From the NCBI RefSeq assembly GCF_001556865.1, contig NZ_LSJY01000042.1, forward strand, positions 1-17,696: DNA of 17,696 bases, written 5' to 3'. The number at the start of each line of letters is the position of its first letter. Position 1 is the stretch's first letter. Under the pieces are notes generated by a model that worked only from the letters and a program-made list of their open reading frames with translations, did not search any database and had not been told where the DNA came from. The DNA is from Sphingobium sp. CCH11-B1 (GTDB taxonomy: Bacteria; Pseudomonadota; Alphaproteobacteria; Sphingomonadales; Sphingomonadaceae). The translations under genes and the position numbers were made by a program. This document shows positions 1-7,874 of this stretch, one piece after another.

Positions 1-62
1 ACAACCTTCAGCCGCAGTGAACCATCACTTGCTGCTGGACAATCATCATAGGAGAAACGGAC

Positions 63-1088
63 ATGGCGAAAACCATGAAGGCGGCGGTCGTCCGCGAATT
101 CGGCAAGCCCCTGGTCATCGAGGAGGCGCCGATCCCGGCGGTCGGCCCCGGGCAGATCCTGGTCAAGATTGCGGCAACCGGCGTGTGCCATACCGACCTG
201 CACGCGGCAGAAGGAGACTGGCCGGTCAAGCCCAACCCGCCCTTCATTCCTGGCCATGAAGGCGTCGGGCATGTCGCCGCCGTCGGTGCAGGCGTCACCC
301 ATGTGAAGGAAGGCGACCGGGTCGGTGTGCCCTGGCTCTACACCGCCTGCGGGCACTGCGTGCATTGCCTGGGTGGCTGGGAGACGCTTTGCCACGAACA
401 GCAGAACACCGGCTATTCGGTCAATGGCAGCTTTGCCGAATATGTCCTCGCCGATCCCAACTATGTTGGTCACCTTCCCGACAATGTCGACTTCCTCGAC
501 ATTGCGCCGATCCTCTGCGCGGGCGTCACCGTCTACAAGGGATTGAAGGCCACCGAGGCCCGACCCGGCGAGTGGGTGGTCGTCTCCGGCATTGGCGGGC
601 TCGGCCACATGGCGGTGCAATATGCCCGAGCCATGGGTCTCAATGTGGCCGCGGTCGACATCGACGATAGCAAGCTCGACCTCGCTACACGCCTTGGCGC
701 CACACTGACGGTCAACGCGCGCAACGAGGACCCTTCGGCAGCGCTCAAGAAAGCCATTGGCGGCGCGCACGGGGCGCTGGTGACCGCCGTTTCGCCCAAG
801 GCGTTCCAGCAGGCGCTCGGCATGGTCCGGCGCGGCGGCACGGTCGCGCTCAACGGCCTGCCGCCGGGCGACTTCCCGTTGTCGATCTTCGACACCGTGC
901 TGAACGGCATTACCGTGCGCGGCTCGATCGTCGGCACGCGGCTCGATCTGCTCGAGGCACTGGCGTTCGCCGGCGAGGGCAAGGTCAAGGCCACGGTCCA
1001 TGCAGACAAGCTGGAGAACATCAACGACGTCTTCTCCCGCATGCATCATGGCGACATCGAGGGCCGGATCGTCCTCGACCTCGCCTGA
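63..1088 (+). CDS. adhP: Zinc-dependent, NAD-type alcohol dehydrogenase (AdhP/AdhA-like)
   Basis: This is a 341-residue medium-chain dehydrogenase that should oxidise primary alcohols or reduce aldehydes in the cytoplasm. The catalytic zinc ligands are visible as C42 (in GVCHTDLH), H65-E66 (in PGHEGVG) and C152 (in LCAGVTVYK). The structural zinc is bound by C96, C99, C102 and C110. The Rossmann motif GIGGLG spans residues 176-181, and the acidic D199 at the end of the following strand favours NAD over NADP. Length fits the AdhP/Zymomonas AdhA group. The ATG at 63 is preceded by GGAG at 52-55. It stops 25 bases before copA on the same strand and so looks like the first visible gene of the copper operon. 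The family call is secure; the physiological substrate is unknown. Confidence 0.93.
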   Translation: MAKTMKAAVVREFGKPLVIEEAPIPAVGPGQILVKIAATGVCHTDLHAAEGDWPVKPNPPFIPGHEGVGHVAAVGAGVTHVKEGDRVGVPWLYTACGHCVHCLGGWETLCHEQQNTGYSVNGSFAEYVLADPNYVGHLPDNVDFLDIAPILCAGVTVYKGLKATEARPGEWVVVSGIGGLGHMAVQYARAMGLNVAAVDIDDSKLDLATRLGATLTVNARNEDPSAALKKAIGGAHGALVTAVSPKAFQQALGMVRRGGTVALNGLPPGDFPLSIFDTVLNGITVRGSIVGTRLDLLEALAFAGEGKVKATVHADKLENINDVFSRMHHGDIEGRIVLDLA

Positions 1089-1113
1089 ACCCGTCTTCGC
1101 GAAAGTACAGTTC

Positions 1114-2820
1114 ATGTCTCCCTTACATATCCGGCCGATCGCGCGGCGCCGTTTCGTCCAGGGGCTGGCGATCGGCGGCGCGGTCGCCGGTTTCGCCCCG
1201 GCGCTTCTCGCGCGATCCGCCCCAACCTTGCCCGCTGAGCTGAGCGGGACCGAGTTCGACCTCGAGATCGCCGAGCTGCCAGTCAACTTCACCGGCAAGC
1301 GCCGTATTGCGACTGCCGTGAACGGCAGCGTGCCCGCGCCGGTCCTGCGCCTGCGCGAAGGCGATACGGTCACGCTCCGTGTGCGCAACGGCCTCAAGGA
1401 GATGTCGAGCATCCATTGGCACGGCATCATCGTGCCGGCGGAGATGGACGGCGTGCCCGGCATCAGCTTTGCCGGCATCGCGCCGGGCGAGACCTTCACC
1501 TATCGCTTCGAGGTCCGCCAGAGCGGAACCTACTGGTATCACGCTCACACGCTCGCCGAGCAGACGGGACTCTATGGAGCGATCATCGTGGAGCCAAAAC
1601 AGGTGCCGACGGCGCGGGCGCCCGATCGCGACTATTGCATCGTGCTCAGCGACTGGTCGGACGAGCCGCCGCTGCAGATCTTCCTCAATCTCAAGAAGCA
1701 GAGCAGCTACTATAATTTTGCGCAGCCGACCGCCGGCGATTTCCTCAAGGATGTCGGCACCATGGGCTTGGGCAAGGCGCTCGAGCGGCGGCGGATGTGG
1801 AACAGCTCGCGGATGAACCCGACCGACTACAGCGATGTCTCTGCCGCGACCTACACCTATCTGATGAACGGCGCGCCGCCCGCCGGCAACTGGACCGGTA
1901 TCGCCGCGCCCGGCGAGCGCGTGCGCCTGCGCTTCGTCGGCGCGGGGACGGCGACGTTCTTCGACGTGCGGATCCCCGGGGTCGAGCTGACGGTCGTATC
2001 GACCGACGGGCAGCCGGTCGAGCCGGTCACGGTCGAGGAATTCCGGATCGGCCCGGGCGAGACCTACGACGTCGAGTTCACCATGCCCGAGGGCGGCGCC
2101 CGCACCATCTTCGCGCAGGCGATCGATCGGAGCGGCTATGCGCGTGGCACGATCGCACCGGCCCCGGGCATGGCGGCAGCCGTGCCGCCGCTCGATGCCC
2201 GGACCTGGCTCGAGCCGGTCGACATGATGGGCGCGATGGCGACGATGGGCGCAATGGGAGGCGACGCGCATGCCGGGCACGGCATGACCGAGATGCCGGC
2301 CAGGGCACGGCACGCCCGCACCGAATATGGCGCCAATACCGACATGCGCGTCGACTATCCGCGCACCAATCTCGACGATCCCGGCGCCGGGCTGCGCGGG
2401 CGCGGCTGGCGCGTGCTGACGCTGGCCGATCTGCGCACGCCGGGCGGCGATCCCGACCCGCGCGAGCCCGAGCGCGACATCGAGCTGCATCTGACGGGCA
2501 ATATGGAACGGTTCATCTGGTCGCTCGACGGCATCAAGCTCAACGATTCCAGGCCGCTTCATTTCAAGCCAAACGAGCGGCTGCGCGTCACCTTCGTCAA
2601 CGACACGATGATGGCGCATCCGATGCATCTGCACGGCATGTGGAGCGATGTCGAAGGCCCGGACGGCGCCTTCCAGGTCCGCAAGCATACGGTCGTGGTC
2701 CAGCCCGCCCAGCGGGTGAGCTTCCGCGTCACCGCCGACGCCATGGGCCGATGGGCCTTCCACTGCCATCTGCTCTATCACATGGCGGCCGGCATGTTCC
2801 GGGAGGTGGTGGTCGCATGA
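1114..2820 (+). CDS. copA: Copper resistance multicopper oxidase CopA
   Basis: A 568-residue periplasmic multicopper oxidase of the CopA (copper resistance) family, expected to bind and oxidise Cu(I). The N-terminus has a twin-arginine signal, with RRRFVQG at residues 11-17 followed by a hydrophobic stretch ending near ALLA. All four copper-ligand motifs are present: HWHG (H101, H103), HAH (H143, H145), HPMHLHG (502-508) and HCHLLYH (550-556), with M561 as the likely axial type-1 ligand. A Met/His-rich stretch at about residues 371-396 (DMMGAMATMGAMGG and so on) is typical of CopA copper-binding loops. The ATG at 1114 is chosen because it directly precedes the Tat signal; a longer frame back to 1000 would overlap adhP and place unlikely sequence before the signal. 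No strong Shine-Dalgarno is seen, so coupling to adhP is possible. Its stop overlaps the copB start. Confidence 0.97.
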   Translation: MSPLHIRPIARRRFVQGLAIGGAVAGFAPALLARSAPTLPAELSGTEFDLEIAELPVNFTGKRRIATAVNGSVPAPVLRLREGDTVTLRVRNGLKEMSSIHWHGIIVPAEMDGVPGISFAGIAPGETFTYRFEVRQSGTYWYHAHTLAEQTGLYGAIIVEPKQVPTARAPDRDYCIVLSDWSDEPPLQIFLNLKKQSSYYNFAQPTAGDFLKDVGTMGLGKALERRRMWNSSRMNPTDYSDVSAATYTYLMNGAPPAGNWTGIAAPGERVRLRFVGAGTATFFDVRIPGVELTVVSTDGQPVEPVTVEEFRIGPGETYDVEFTMPEGGARTIFAQAIDRSGYARGTIAPAPGMAAAVPPLDARTWLEPVDMMGAMATMGAMGGDAHAGHGMTEMPARARHARTEYGANTDMRVDYPRTNLDDPGAGLRGRGWRVLTLADLRTPGGDPDPREPERDIELHLTGNMERFIWSLDGIKLNDSRPLHFKPNERLRVTFVNDTMMAHPMHLHGMWSDVEGPDGAFQVRKHTVVVQPAQRVSFRVTADAMGRWAFHCHLLYHMAAGMFREVVVA

Positions 2821-3803
2821 TCCGGATTTTCCCCTCGCGCGGCATCGCTCTTGGCGCTGCCCTCTTCCTGGCGCCGGCGATCACGGCTCCCGCCCTCGCG
2901 CAGGATGCCTCGCCCCCGTCGCCCGCCGCCACCCCTGCCCAAACGGCCACTCCCGCTCAGCACACCCCTTCCGCGCAAGGCTCTCAGGACCATGCGGGCA
3001 TGGACATGCCGGGCATGGATATGACCGACACGAAGGCGTCCGGTAACGGCGCCACGATGGACATGGGCTCGATGCAGGGCGGCCAGGCCCCGCCGGACGC
3101 GCGCAACTCGGACGATTATGCCGACGGCTACCGCAACTCGACGCTGCCGGGCTATGAGATGGCCGACAAGCTCTCAATCCCCAAGATACTTGTCGATGAG
3201 CTTGAGTTCACCAGCGGCAACGAGGGTCAGGGCGTGGGCTGGACCGTGCTCGTCACCAAGGGTCAGGACAATGACAAGCTCTGGCTGCGCAGCCAGGGGC
3301 TCAAGAACTCCCGCGACCAACGTCTCGATCCGGAGAGCAGCGTCGAGGCGCTGTGGTGGCACAGCAAGAACCCGTTCTGGGGCACGCTGCTCGGGGTCAG
3401 GCAGGATCTCGGCAAGGGTGCGACCACCTGGCTGGCCGCCGGCGTCGAGGGACTGGCGCCCTATTGGTTCGACGTCCAGCTCACCGGCTATGTAGGAACC
3501 GATGGGCGTCTCGCGGCGCGCGCCAAGGCGTCCTATGAGGTCTTGTTCACCAATCGGTTGATCCTTACGCCGCAGGTGGAGACCAATATCTATTCGAAGC
3601 GGTCGAGCGATCGGCAGCTCGGCAGCGGCTTCAGCAATGTCGAGCTGAGCGGACGGTTGCGCTACGAGGTGTCGCGCAAGTTCGCGCCCTATATCGGCTT
3701 CGTCTGGGAGCGCGCATTTGACGGCACGGCCGATTTCCGTCGCCTGCGCGGGGAAGGGCCTTCCGAACACAGGCTGGTGATCGGCTTGCGCGCCTGGTGG
3801 TGA
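2817..3803 (+). CDS. copB: Copper resistance outer-membrane protein CopB
   Basis: A 328-residue CopB-family outer-membrane protein, thought to sequester or export copper together with CopA. It has a Sec signal peptide (cleavage near ALA-QD, residue 28), then a low-complexity Ala/Pro/Thr/Gln linker. A Met/His-rich copper-binding segment follows at about residues 58-86 (HAGMDMPGMDMTD and TMDMGSM). The conserved CopB beta-barrel domain runs from about residue 100 to the end (DDYADGYRN, LWLRSQG, VEALWWHSKNPFWG, YEVSRKFAPYIGFVWER) and finishes in aromatic residues as outer-membrane barrels do. The start ATG lies in an ATGA overlap with the copA stop, indicating translational coupling. Length is normal for the family. 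Confidence 0.96.
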   Translation: MIRIFPSRGIALGAALFLAPAITAPALAQDASPPSPAATPAQTATPAQHTPSAQGSQDHAGMDMPGMDMTDTKASGNGATMDMGSMQGGQAPPDARNSDDYADGYRNSTLPGYEMADKLSIPKILVDELEFTSGNEGQGVGWTVLVTKGQDNDKLWLRSQGLKNSRDQRLDPESSVEALWWHSKNPFWGTLLGVRQDLGKGATTWLAAGVEGLAPYWFDVQLTGYVGTDGRLAARAKASYEVLFTNRLILTPQVETNIYSKRSSDRQLGSGFSNVELSGRLRYEVSRKFAPYIGFVWERAFDGTADFRRLRGEGPSEHRLVIGLRAWW

Positions 3804-5038
3804 TCCGCGGATGGCCACTCGAGGGGTCGACCGCGAACGCGCCGCGTGACAAGGCTGGATCGCAAGCCAACGGTCGCTGGCCGGCCTCCTTTTTCGTCTT
3901 GTTGCTCGCGGCGGCTGCGGCGTCGGCGGGACAGACGGCCATTCTCGCCTTCCTTCCGGCACTGGTCGACCCGGCTCGTGGCGCGCTATCGTCAAGCGCT
4001 CATGATTTTCATGTCGCGAGCCTGACCGCGGTCCATCCCCTGGCAGCCTTGCTGGCGGCGCCGCTCTGGGGCTGGATCGCGGACCGGGTCGACTATCGGG
4101 CGATGTTGCGCGCAGCGCTGGTCATCCTCGCCCTGGTGACCGCGCCGATCGGCCTCGTCGGGCTGCCTGAGCTTTATGCATTGCGCCTGGTGGCGGGGAT
4201 GGCGTCGGCCGCCATCATACCGTTGGGCTTGCTCTGCGCGAGCTTTGCCGCAAACGAGCGCGCGGACCAGGCGCGGCGCTTCACCTGGCTGACCGCCTTC
4301 TTGTTTCTGGGCGATCTCGCCGGTCCGCTGGTGGCGGAGGTCTCGGCCGCGATCCTGCCCCGCGCTCCCCTCATGATCCTCGCTTTCGGCATCGGTGCCG
4401 TCGGGGCGGCGCTTTGCGCCGTGCGTCTGCCGCGCTGGTGTGCACCTTGCATCGATGGCGGAGACCTGCCCGCGCCGACGCTCGGCGCGACGCTGATCCT
4501 GCTTTTCGTCACGATCGTCGCGGGCGGCGGGCTGGCGGCGATGCATGTCAATCTCCTGGTGACGCGGAGCGTCATTTCGCTGAGCCGCGAAGAGATCGCC
4601 TGGATGCTCAGTCTCTGCGGATTGGGCATGCTGGCAGCACAGATCTTCCATGCGAGGCTCGATTGGCTGGTGACCATGCCGAGGCGGCTTGCGGGGCTGA
4701 CGCTCGGCCTGCTGGCTGCGGCGCTCTTCCTGTTCCCTGTCGCCGCGAGCATGGCCGAACTCAGTGGGATCATCGTTGCTGCCGGCTGGAGCTCGGCAAC
4801 CCTTCGATTGGTCACCAGCTTCTGGATCAGCGGTGCGGCAGCCCCTTCGGGTCTGAAGCTCGGTCTCCAGCATTCCGCCGCCAGCATCGGGCAGGCGCTC
4901 GCGCCGCTGGCGATCGCCGTCGTCGCTCCCGGGGCGCAGCACTTAGTCTTGTGGGGGATTGGTGGTCTGTCGCTGGCGCTGCTTGTGTCCTTGCCGCTCG
5001 CCTGGAGGCCGCGCGCCATCGTGAAATCTTCAGCGTGA
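3797..5038 (+). CDS. Major facilitator superfamily transporter
   Basis: An inner-membrane protein of about 413 residues, almost wholly hydrophobic, with roughly twelve predicted membrane segments. The first starts near residue 30 (SFFVLLLAAAAASAG). A motif-A-like loop between helices 2 and 3 reads WGWIADRVDYR at residues 91-101. The reading frame starts at GTG 3797 (a second GTG is at 3800), inside the end of copB, so the gene is probably coupled to it. No ATG exists in frame near this point, and the first 25 or so residues look non-conserved, so the true start is uncertain. It belongs to the drug or sugar efflux-like MFS groups, but no substrate-specific motif was recognised. Its place between copB and the DUF411 gene suggests a role in copper stress, by context only. 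Confidence 0.85.
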   Translation: MVIRGWPLEGSTANAPRDKAGSQANGRWPASFFVLLLAAAAASAGQTAILAFLPALVDPARGALSSSAHDFHVASLTAVHPLAALLAAPLWGWIADRVDYRAMLRAALVILALVTAPIGLVGLPELYALRLVAGMASAAIIPLGLLCASFAANERADQARRFTWLTAFLFLGDLAGPLVAEVSAAILPRAPLMILAFGIGAVGAALCAVRLPRWCAPCIDGGDLPAPTLGATLILLFVTIVAGGGLAAMHVNLLVTRSVISLSREEIAWMLSLCGLGMLAAQIFHARLDWLVTMPRRLAGLTLGLLAAALFLFPVAASMAELSGIIVAAGWSSATLRLVTSFWISGAAAPSGLKLGLQHSAASIGQALAPLAIAVVAPGAQHLVLWGIGGLSLALLVSLPLAWRPRAIVKSSA

Positions 5039-5106
5039 TGAGGGGTAGGGGGCATCAATGCGTATAGATCATTAGGAACCCTATCGCATGCTTCCGGGAG
5101 CCGTTC

Positions 5107-5544
5107 ATGAAGACCCGTCTTTCTGCCGCCTTGCTGTTCCTCGCCCTGCCCGGCGCAGCGCTTGCGGCGAATGATGTCGTCGTCCACCGGGACCCGGGTT
5201 GTGGATGCTGTGAGAAGTGGGCCCAGGCGCTTCGCGCGAAGCTGGGCCGCACGGTCGTCATGCGCGACGATGCGTCGCGCGGGGCGCTTCAGCGGAGGGC
5301 CGGCATGCCGGGCACGCTGGCATCCTGCCACAGCGCGATGGTTGATGGCTATCTGATCGAGGGCCATGTCCCGGTCGCCGATATCAAGCGCCTGCTGGCA
5401 ACCCGTCCCGTAGGCGTCAGAGGCATTGCGGTGGCGGGGATGCCGATCGGCTCGGAGGGCATGGAAGTGGCAGGCGCCGCCCGCCAACCCTATGCGGTGG
5501 TGTCGTTCGGCAGTTCGGGCCAGAAGGTCTTCGCGCGGCATTGA
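5107..5544 (+). CDS. Secreted DUF411 (CopG-like) metal-binding protein
   Basis: A 145-residue protein with a Sec signal peptide (cleavage near ALA-AND, residue 20) and a DUF411 domain. Proteins of this family, often called CopG, recur in copper-resistance operons and carry conserved cysteine and histidine metal ligands. Here these are C32, C34 and C35 (DPGCGCCEKW), C74-H75 (ASCHS) and H87 (IEGHVP). The conserved AVAGMPIGSEGME block is at 108-120, with M112 and M119. The ATG at 5107 has GGGAG at 5095-5099. It follows the MFS gene by 68 bases on the same strand and is likely the last gene of the operon. A periplasmic copper-handling role is inferred from family and context. It has also been named copG in other clusters, but that symbol is ambiguous and not used here. 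Confidence 0.92.
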   Translation: MKTRLSAALLFLALPGAALAANDVVVHRDPGCGCCEKWAQALRAKLGRTVVMRDDASRGALQRRAGMPGTLASCHSAMVDGYLIEGHVPVADIKRLLATRPVGVRGIAVAGMPIGSEGMEVAGAARQPYAVVSFGSSGQKVFARH

Positions 5545-5607
5545 TCACGCACGCCTCGGCTCTCGCTGGTGATTTCCTGTTTGAATGACTGGGACTTGCT
5601 CGCCCCC

Positions 5608-5620
5608 ACCTGTATAGTCA
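5608..5620 (+). promoter_or_regulatory. Candidate degenerate HutC-type operator before the GntR gene
   Basis: The sequence ACCTGTATAGTCA lies just upstream of the regulator start at 5625. It shares ACCTGTATA and the following CA with the reverse complement of the palindromic site at 10623-10632, and TGATG matches further along in the same alignment. HutC-subfamily operators follow GTnTAnAC; this copy (GTATAGTC) departs from it at one position. It could mediate autoregulation. It contains TATAGT (5613-5618), which could also act as a -10 element. Inference from sequence similarity only. Confidence 0.45.
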
Positions 5621-5624
5621 TTTG

Positions 5625-6425
5625 ATGCATGCTCCCGCTCGCCCCCATAGCCGCGCATCCGCTCCCCGGACGAAAGCTGCTTCTGTGGGCGAACCCGCGG
5701 TCGACGCTGCCGGTGCGGAGAAGCAACCTCGCTATGTGGCGATCAAAGACAGCATTTTCGAGGACATCCGGGAAGGTCGCCTGAAGCCCGGCGACCAGAC
5801 GCCGTCAGAGGCCGAGCTCGTCGAGACGTTCAAAGTCTCGCGCATGACCGCAAACCGGGCGTTGCGGGAACTGCAATCGGCCGGTGTCGTGGTACGGCGG
5901 GCGGGGCGGGGCAGCTTTGTCGCCGAGCCCCGGCCGATCGGGCAGCTGATCGAGATCCGCAACATCGCGGAGGAGGTGCGCGGCAGGGGCCACGCCTATC
6001 GCGCGCGCGTCATTTATAATATCGAGATACGGGCTGATGCGGAAAGGGCAGCTCTGCTGGAAGTCGGCTTGGGCACGCGCCTCTTCCATTCGCTTATCGT
6101 CCATCACGAGACCGAATTCCCAATTCAGGTCGAGGAGCGCTTTGTGCTGGCATCTGCTGCGCCACGCTACGGAGAGAGGGATTTCAGCGCCTCGACGCCG
6201 AATGAATATCTGACACGTGTTGCCCCGCTCGAGCGAGTAGAGCACCGGGTGTGCGCGGCGATGCCGGATACAGCCATGCGAACAATGCTGGGCCTCGCTG
6301 AAGGAGAACCAGTGCTAATGATGACGCGCAGAACCTGGAGTCGCGGACGTCTCGTATCGCACGCTTGGCTCACGCACCCGGGCAATCGGTTCGAGCTATC
6401 GGCGGCTTTTTCTGTTGGGACCTAG
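5625..6425 (+). CDS. GntR-family transcriptional regulator, HutC subfamily (UTRA domain)
   Basis: A 266-residue regulator with an N-terminal winged helix-turn-helix at about residues 36-100 (RYVAIKDSIFEDI, TPSEAELVETFKVSRMTANRALREL, RAGRGSFVA). A C-terminal UTRA ligand domain follows at about 120-260 and closely resembles HutC (PNEYLTRVAPLERVEH, EGEPVLMMTRRTWS). HutC binds urocanate and represses histidine catabolism, but no hut enzyme genes are present here, so the ligand is unknown. The ATG at 5625 lacks a Shine-Dalgarno and leaves an unusually long N-terminal extension of about 35 residues. TTG 5622 and GTG 5685 (which would give 246 residues, nearer the usual HutC size) are alternatives. 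The gene converges on the PepSY/receptor operon with a 3-base gap and is probably its regulator. Confidence 0.93.
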   Translation: MHAPARPHSRASAPRTKAASVGEPAVDAAGAEKQPRYVAIKDSIFEDIREGRLKPGDQTPSEAELVETFKVSRMTANRALRELQSAGVVVRRAGRGSFVAEPRPIGQLIEIRNIAEEVRGRGHAYRARVIYNIEIRADAERAALLEVGLGTRLFHSLIVHHETEFPIQVEERFVLASAAPRYGERDFSASTPNEYLTRVAPLERVEHRVCAAMPDTAMRTMLGLAEGEPVLMMTRRTWSRGRLVSHAWLTHPGNRFELSAAFSVGT

Positions 6426-6428
6426 CGA

Positions 6429-7163
6429 TCAGCCCGCGCCCAACTTGACGGCCGATTTGCGCCTGCGCCGCAACCATCGCACGTCGGCGCGACTGAAGCT
6501 CTTAAACAGCAGGTAGAAGCCCGTCCCCGACAGCCACAAAGTACCGAACGCAACGAAGACGATCAGCGGGTGATTGAAGCTGGTGCGGTTCACATAGTCC
6601 ATATTGTGGAGCATCCAGAAGAAATCCCAGGTGCGCCATGTGTCGCCGCGCATGACCAGGAATCGGCCGGTGTCGGCGGAGATGTAGGCGCTGCTGTTCT
6701 CTGCGTCCGCGAAATCCAGTCGCCACATGGTGCCTTCGTGCTCGCGCGCTTCCACATTCGGTTCGGCGAGCAACGTTGCCTTGCGGATCGGTGCTTCATT
6801 CACCATCGTCGCGACGTCGCGCGCGACCTGCTCGTCGACCCGAACCGGGGCGCCGCTCGTCGCGTCGATTAGCCGCGTGCCCGTGGTGGATCGAAGCTCG
6901 TAGACGGGGCGTGTGGCAAGGGACCGCAAGGCGATGCCGAGCACGGGACCATCAAGAGCGAGCTTTGCCGGCGCAATATAGTCACCGGCAGGTAGGGCGT
7001 GCTGATGGCTGGCCTGCGCACTGTGTCCGCCGACCTTCTCCTGATCGAGCAAGGCCATCATCGAGCCGCTCAGAGCCCAAAGGAGAAACTGCACGCCCAG
7101 GATCAGGCCGACCCATTTGTGGATGCGCCGAAAAAAGAGCGGGGTGAACCGGATTTTCTTCAT
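6429..7163 (-). CDS. PepSY-domain membrane protein (second of tandem pair)
   Basis: A 244-residue inner-membrane protein of the PepSY-associated type. A first membrane helix lies at about residues 15-37 after the motif RIHKWVGLILGVQ, then a periplasmic PepSY-like region, then WMLHNMDY (183-190) and a second helix at about 200-220, ending in a basic tail. H15 and H186 sit at the membrane edges and are shared with the upstream paralogue. Families with these motifs, such as PiuB and FoxB-like siderophore reductases, bind heme and reduce ferric chelates, but they usually have four helices. The frame extends upstream to 7208, but the ATG at 7163 is chosen because it forms an ATGA overlap with the preceding gene and starts at MKKIRF, matching the paralogue. 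A role in metal-chelate reduction is inferred. Confidence 0.85.
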   Translation of the reverse strand: MKKIRFTPLFFRRIHKWVGLILGVQFLLWALSGSMMALLDQEKVGGHSAQASHQHALPAGDYIAPAKLALDGPVLGIALRSLATRPVYELRSTTGTRLIDATSGAPVRVDEQVARDVATMVNEAPIRKATLLAEPNVEAREHEGTMWRLDFADAENSSAYISADTGRFLVMRGDTWRTWDFFWMLHNMDYVNRTSFNHPLIVFVAFGTLWLSGTGFYLLFKSFSRADVRWLRRRRKSAVKLGAG

Positions 7164-7864
7164 CCCTTCTTCTTCCTGCGCCGCGGGAACGACCAAAGCA
7201 GCAGCCAAGCCCCGGCCAGCGCCATGGCAAGGGCACTCCAGGTCGCCACGCGCAGCAGCGGATTGTTGACGTCGGAGCGATCGTCATAGTCCATGATGTG
7301 CAGCATCCACGCGAAATCGAACACGCGCCACAGCGCATGGCGGCGCGAGATCAGCTCACCGGTCTGCGGAGAGAGATACAGGGTTGGCCGGTTCCAGGCA
7401 TCGAATTCGACCTGCCAATAGGGAGGCTTGCGCGCCTGCATTTCCAGTGGCGCCGTCGTCAGCAGCCGGGCTGCGACGATGTCCCCGGTGCCGCTGTAGA
7501 TGCGCCGAGCGGCGGCGCGGATTTGTGCCTCGCTCAAATCGGGGATGGGCTGTCCCGAACCTGCATCGAAGAGTCTTGGACCACCCGAGGTTTGCGCGCG
7601 CCAGACGGGCTGATCCATGAACCGTTGCAGGCGGATCTCGGACGCGTCGGGAGCCGATTGAACAATCCGCGCCGGCGGGACGAAGCTCGCAAGGTCGATG
7701 GGGGCGACGACCGGTGGGCGGACCAGATCGTCGCCATGGATGATGTCGATATGGACGGCCACCATATAGAAGCCGGTCAGCGTCCAGAGCAGAACCTGGA
7801 CGCCGACGATCAGGGCCAGCCACTTGTGCGTCCGGCGGATGACCAAAGGCCAGCGAATTGCCAT
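7160..7864 (-). CDS. PepSY-domain membrane protein (first of tandem pair)
   Basis: A 234-residue paralogue of the next gene downstream. It opens with IRRTHKWLALIVGVQVLLW (H13, first helix at about 13-36) and has a central periplasmic region of about 150 residues. It then has WMLHIMDYDDRSDVNNPLL (H189) and a second helix at about 204-224, and ends in RRRKKKG, suggesting a cytoplasmic C-terminus. The ATG at 7864 is preceded by AGGG and lies 10 bases after the receptor stop; a longer frame to 7924 would run into the receptor gene. Its stop overlaps the start of the second PepSY gene (ATGA), so the two are probably made in equal amounts. Likely function is electron transfer to, or handling of, the ligand imported by the receptor; this is inferred from context. 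Confidence 0.85.
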   Translation of the reverse strand: MAIRWPLVIRRTHKWLALIVGVQVLLWTLTGFYMVAVHIDIIHGDDLVRPPVVAPIDLASFVPPARIVQSAPDASEIRLQRFMDQPVWRAQTSGGPRLFDAGSGQPIPDLSEAQIRAAARRIYSGTGDIVAARLLTTAPLEMQARKPPYWQVEFDAWNRPTLYLSPQTGELISRRHALWRVFDFAWMLHIMDYDDRSDVNNPLLRVATWSALAMALAGAWLLLWSFPRRRKKKG

Positions 7865-7874
7865 GTGCTGCCCT

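Noticed and set aside
1123..2781. 552-residue open frame antisense to copA
   Set aside because: It is a composition effect of GC-rich DNA opposite a well-supported copA. The peptide is rich in Arg, Ala, His and Gly with no family resemblance.
3992..5541. Long minus-strand frames opposite the MFS and DUF411 genes
   Set aside because: These are shadow frames of clearly coding sequence on the plus strand; the peptides are highly charged low-complexity sequence.
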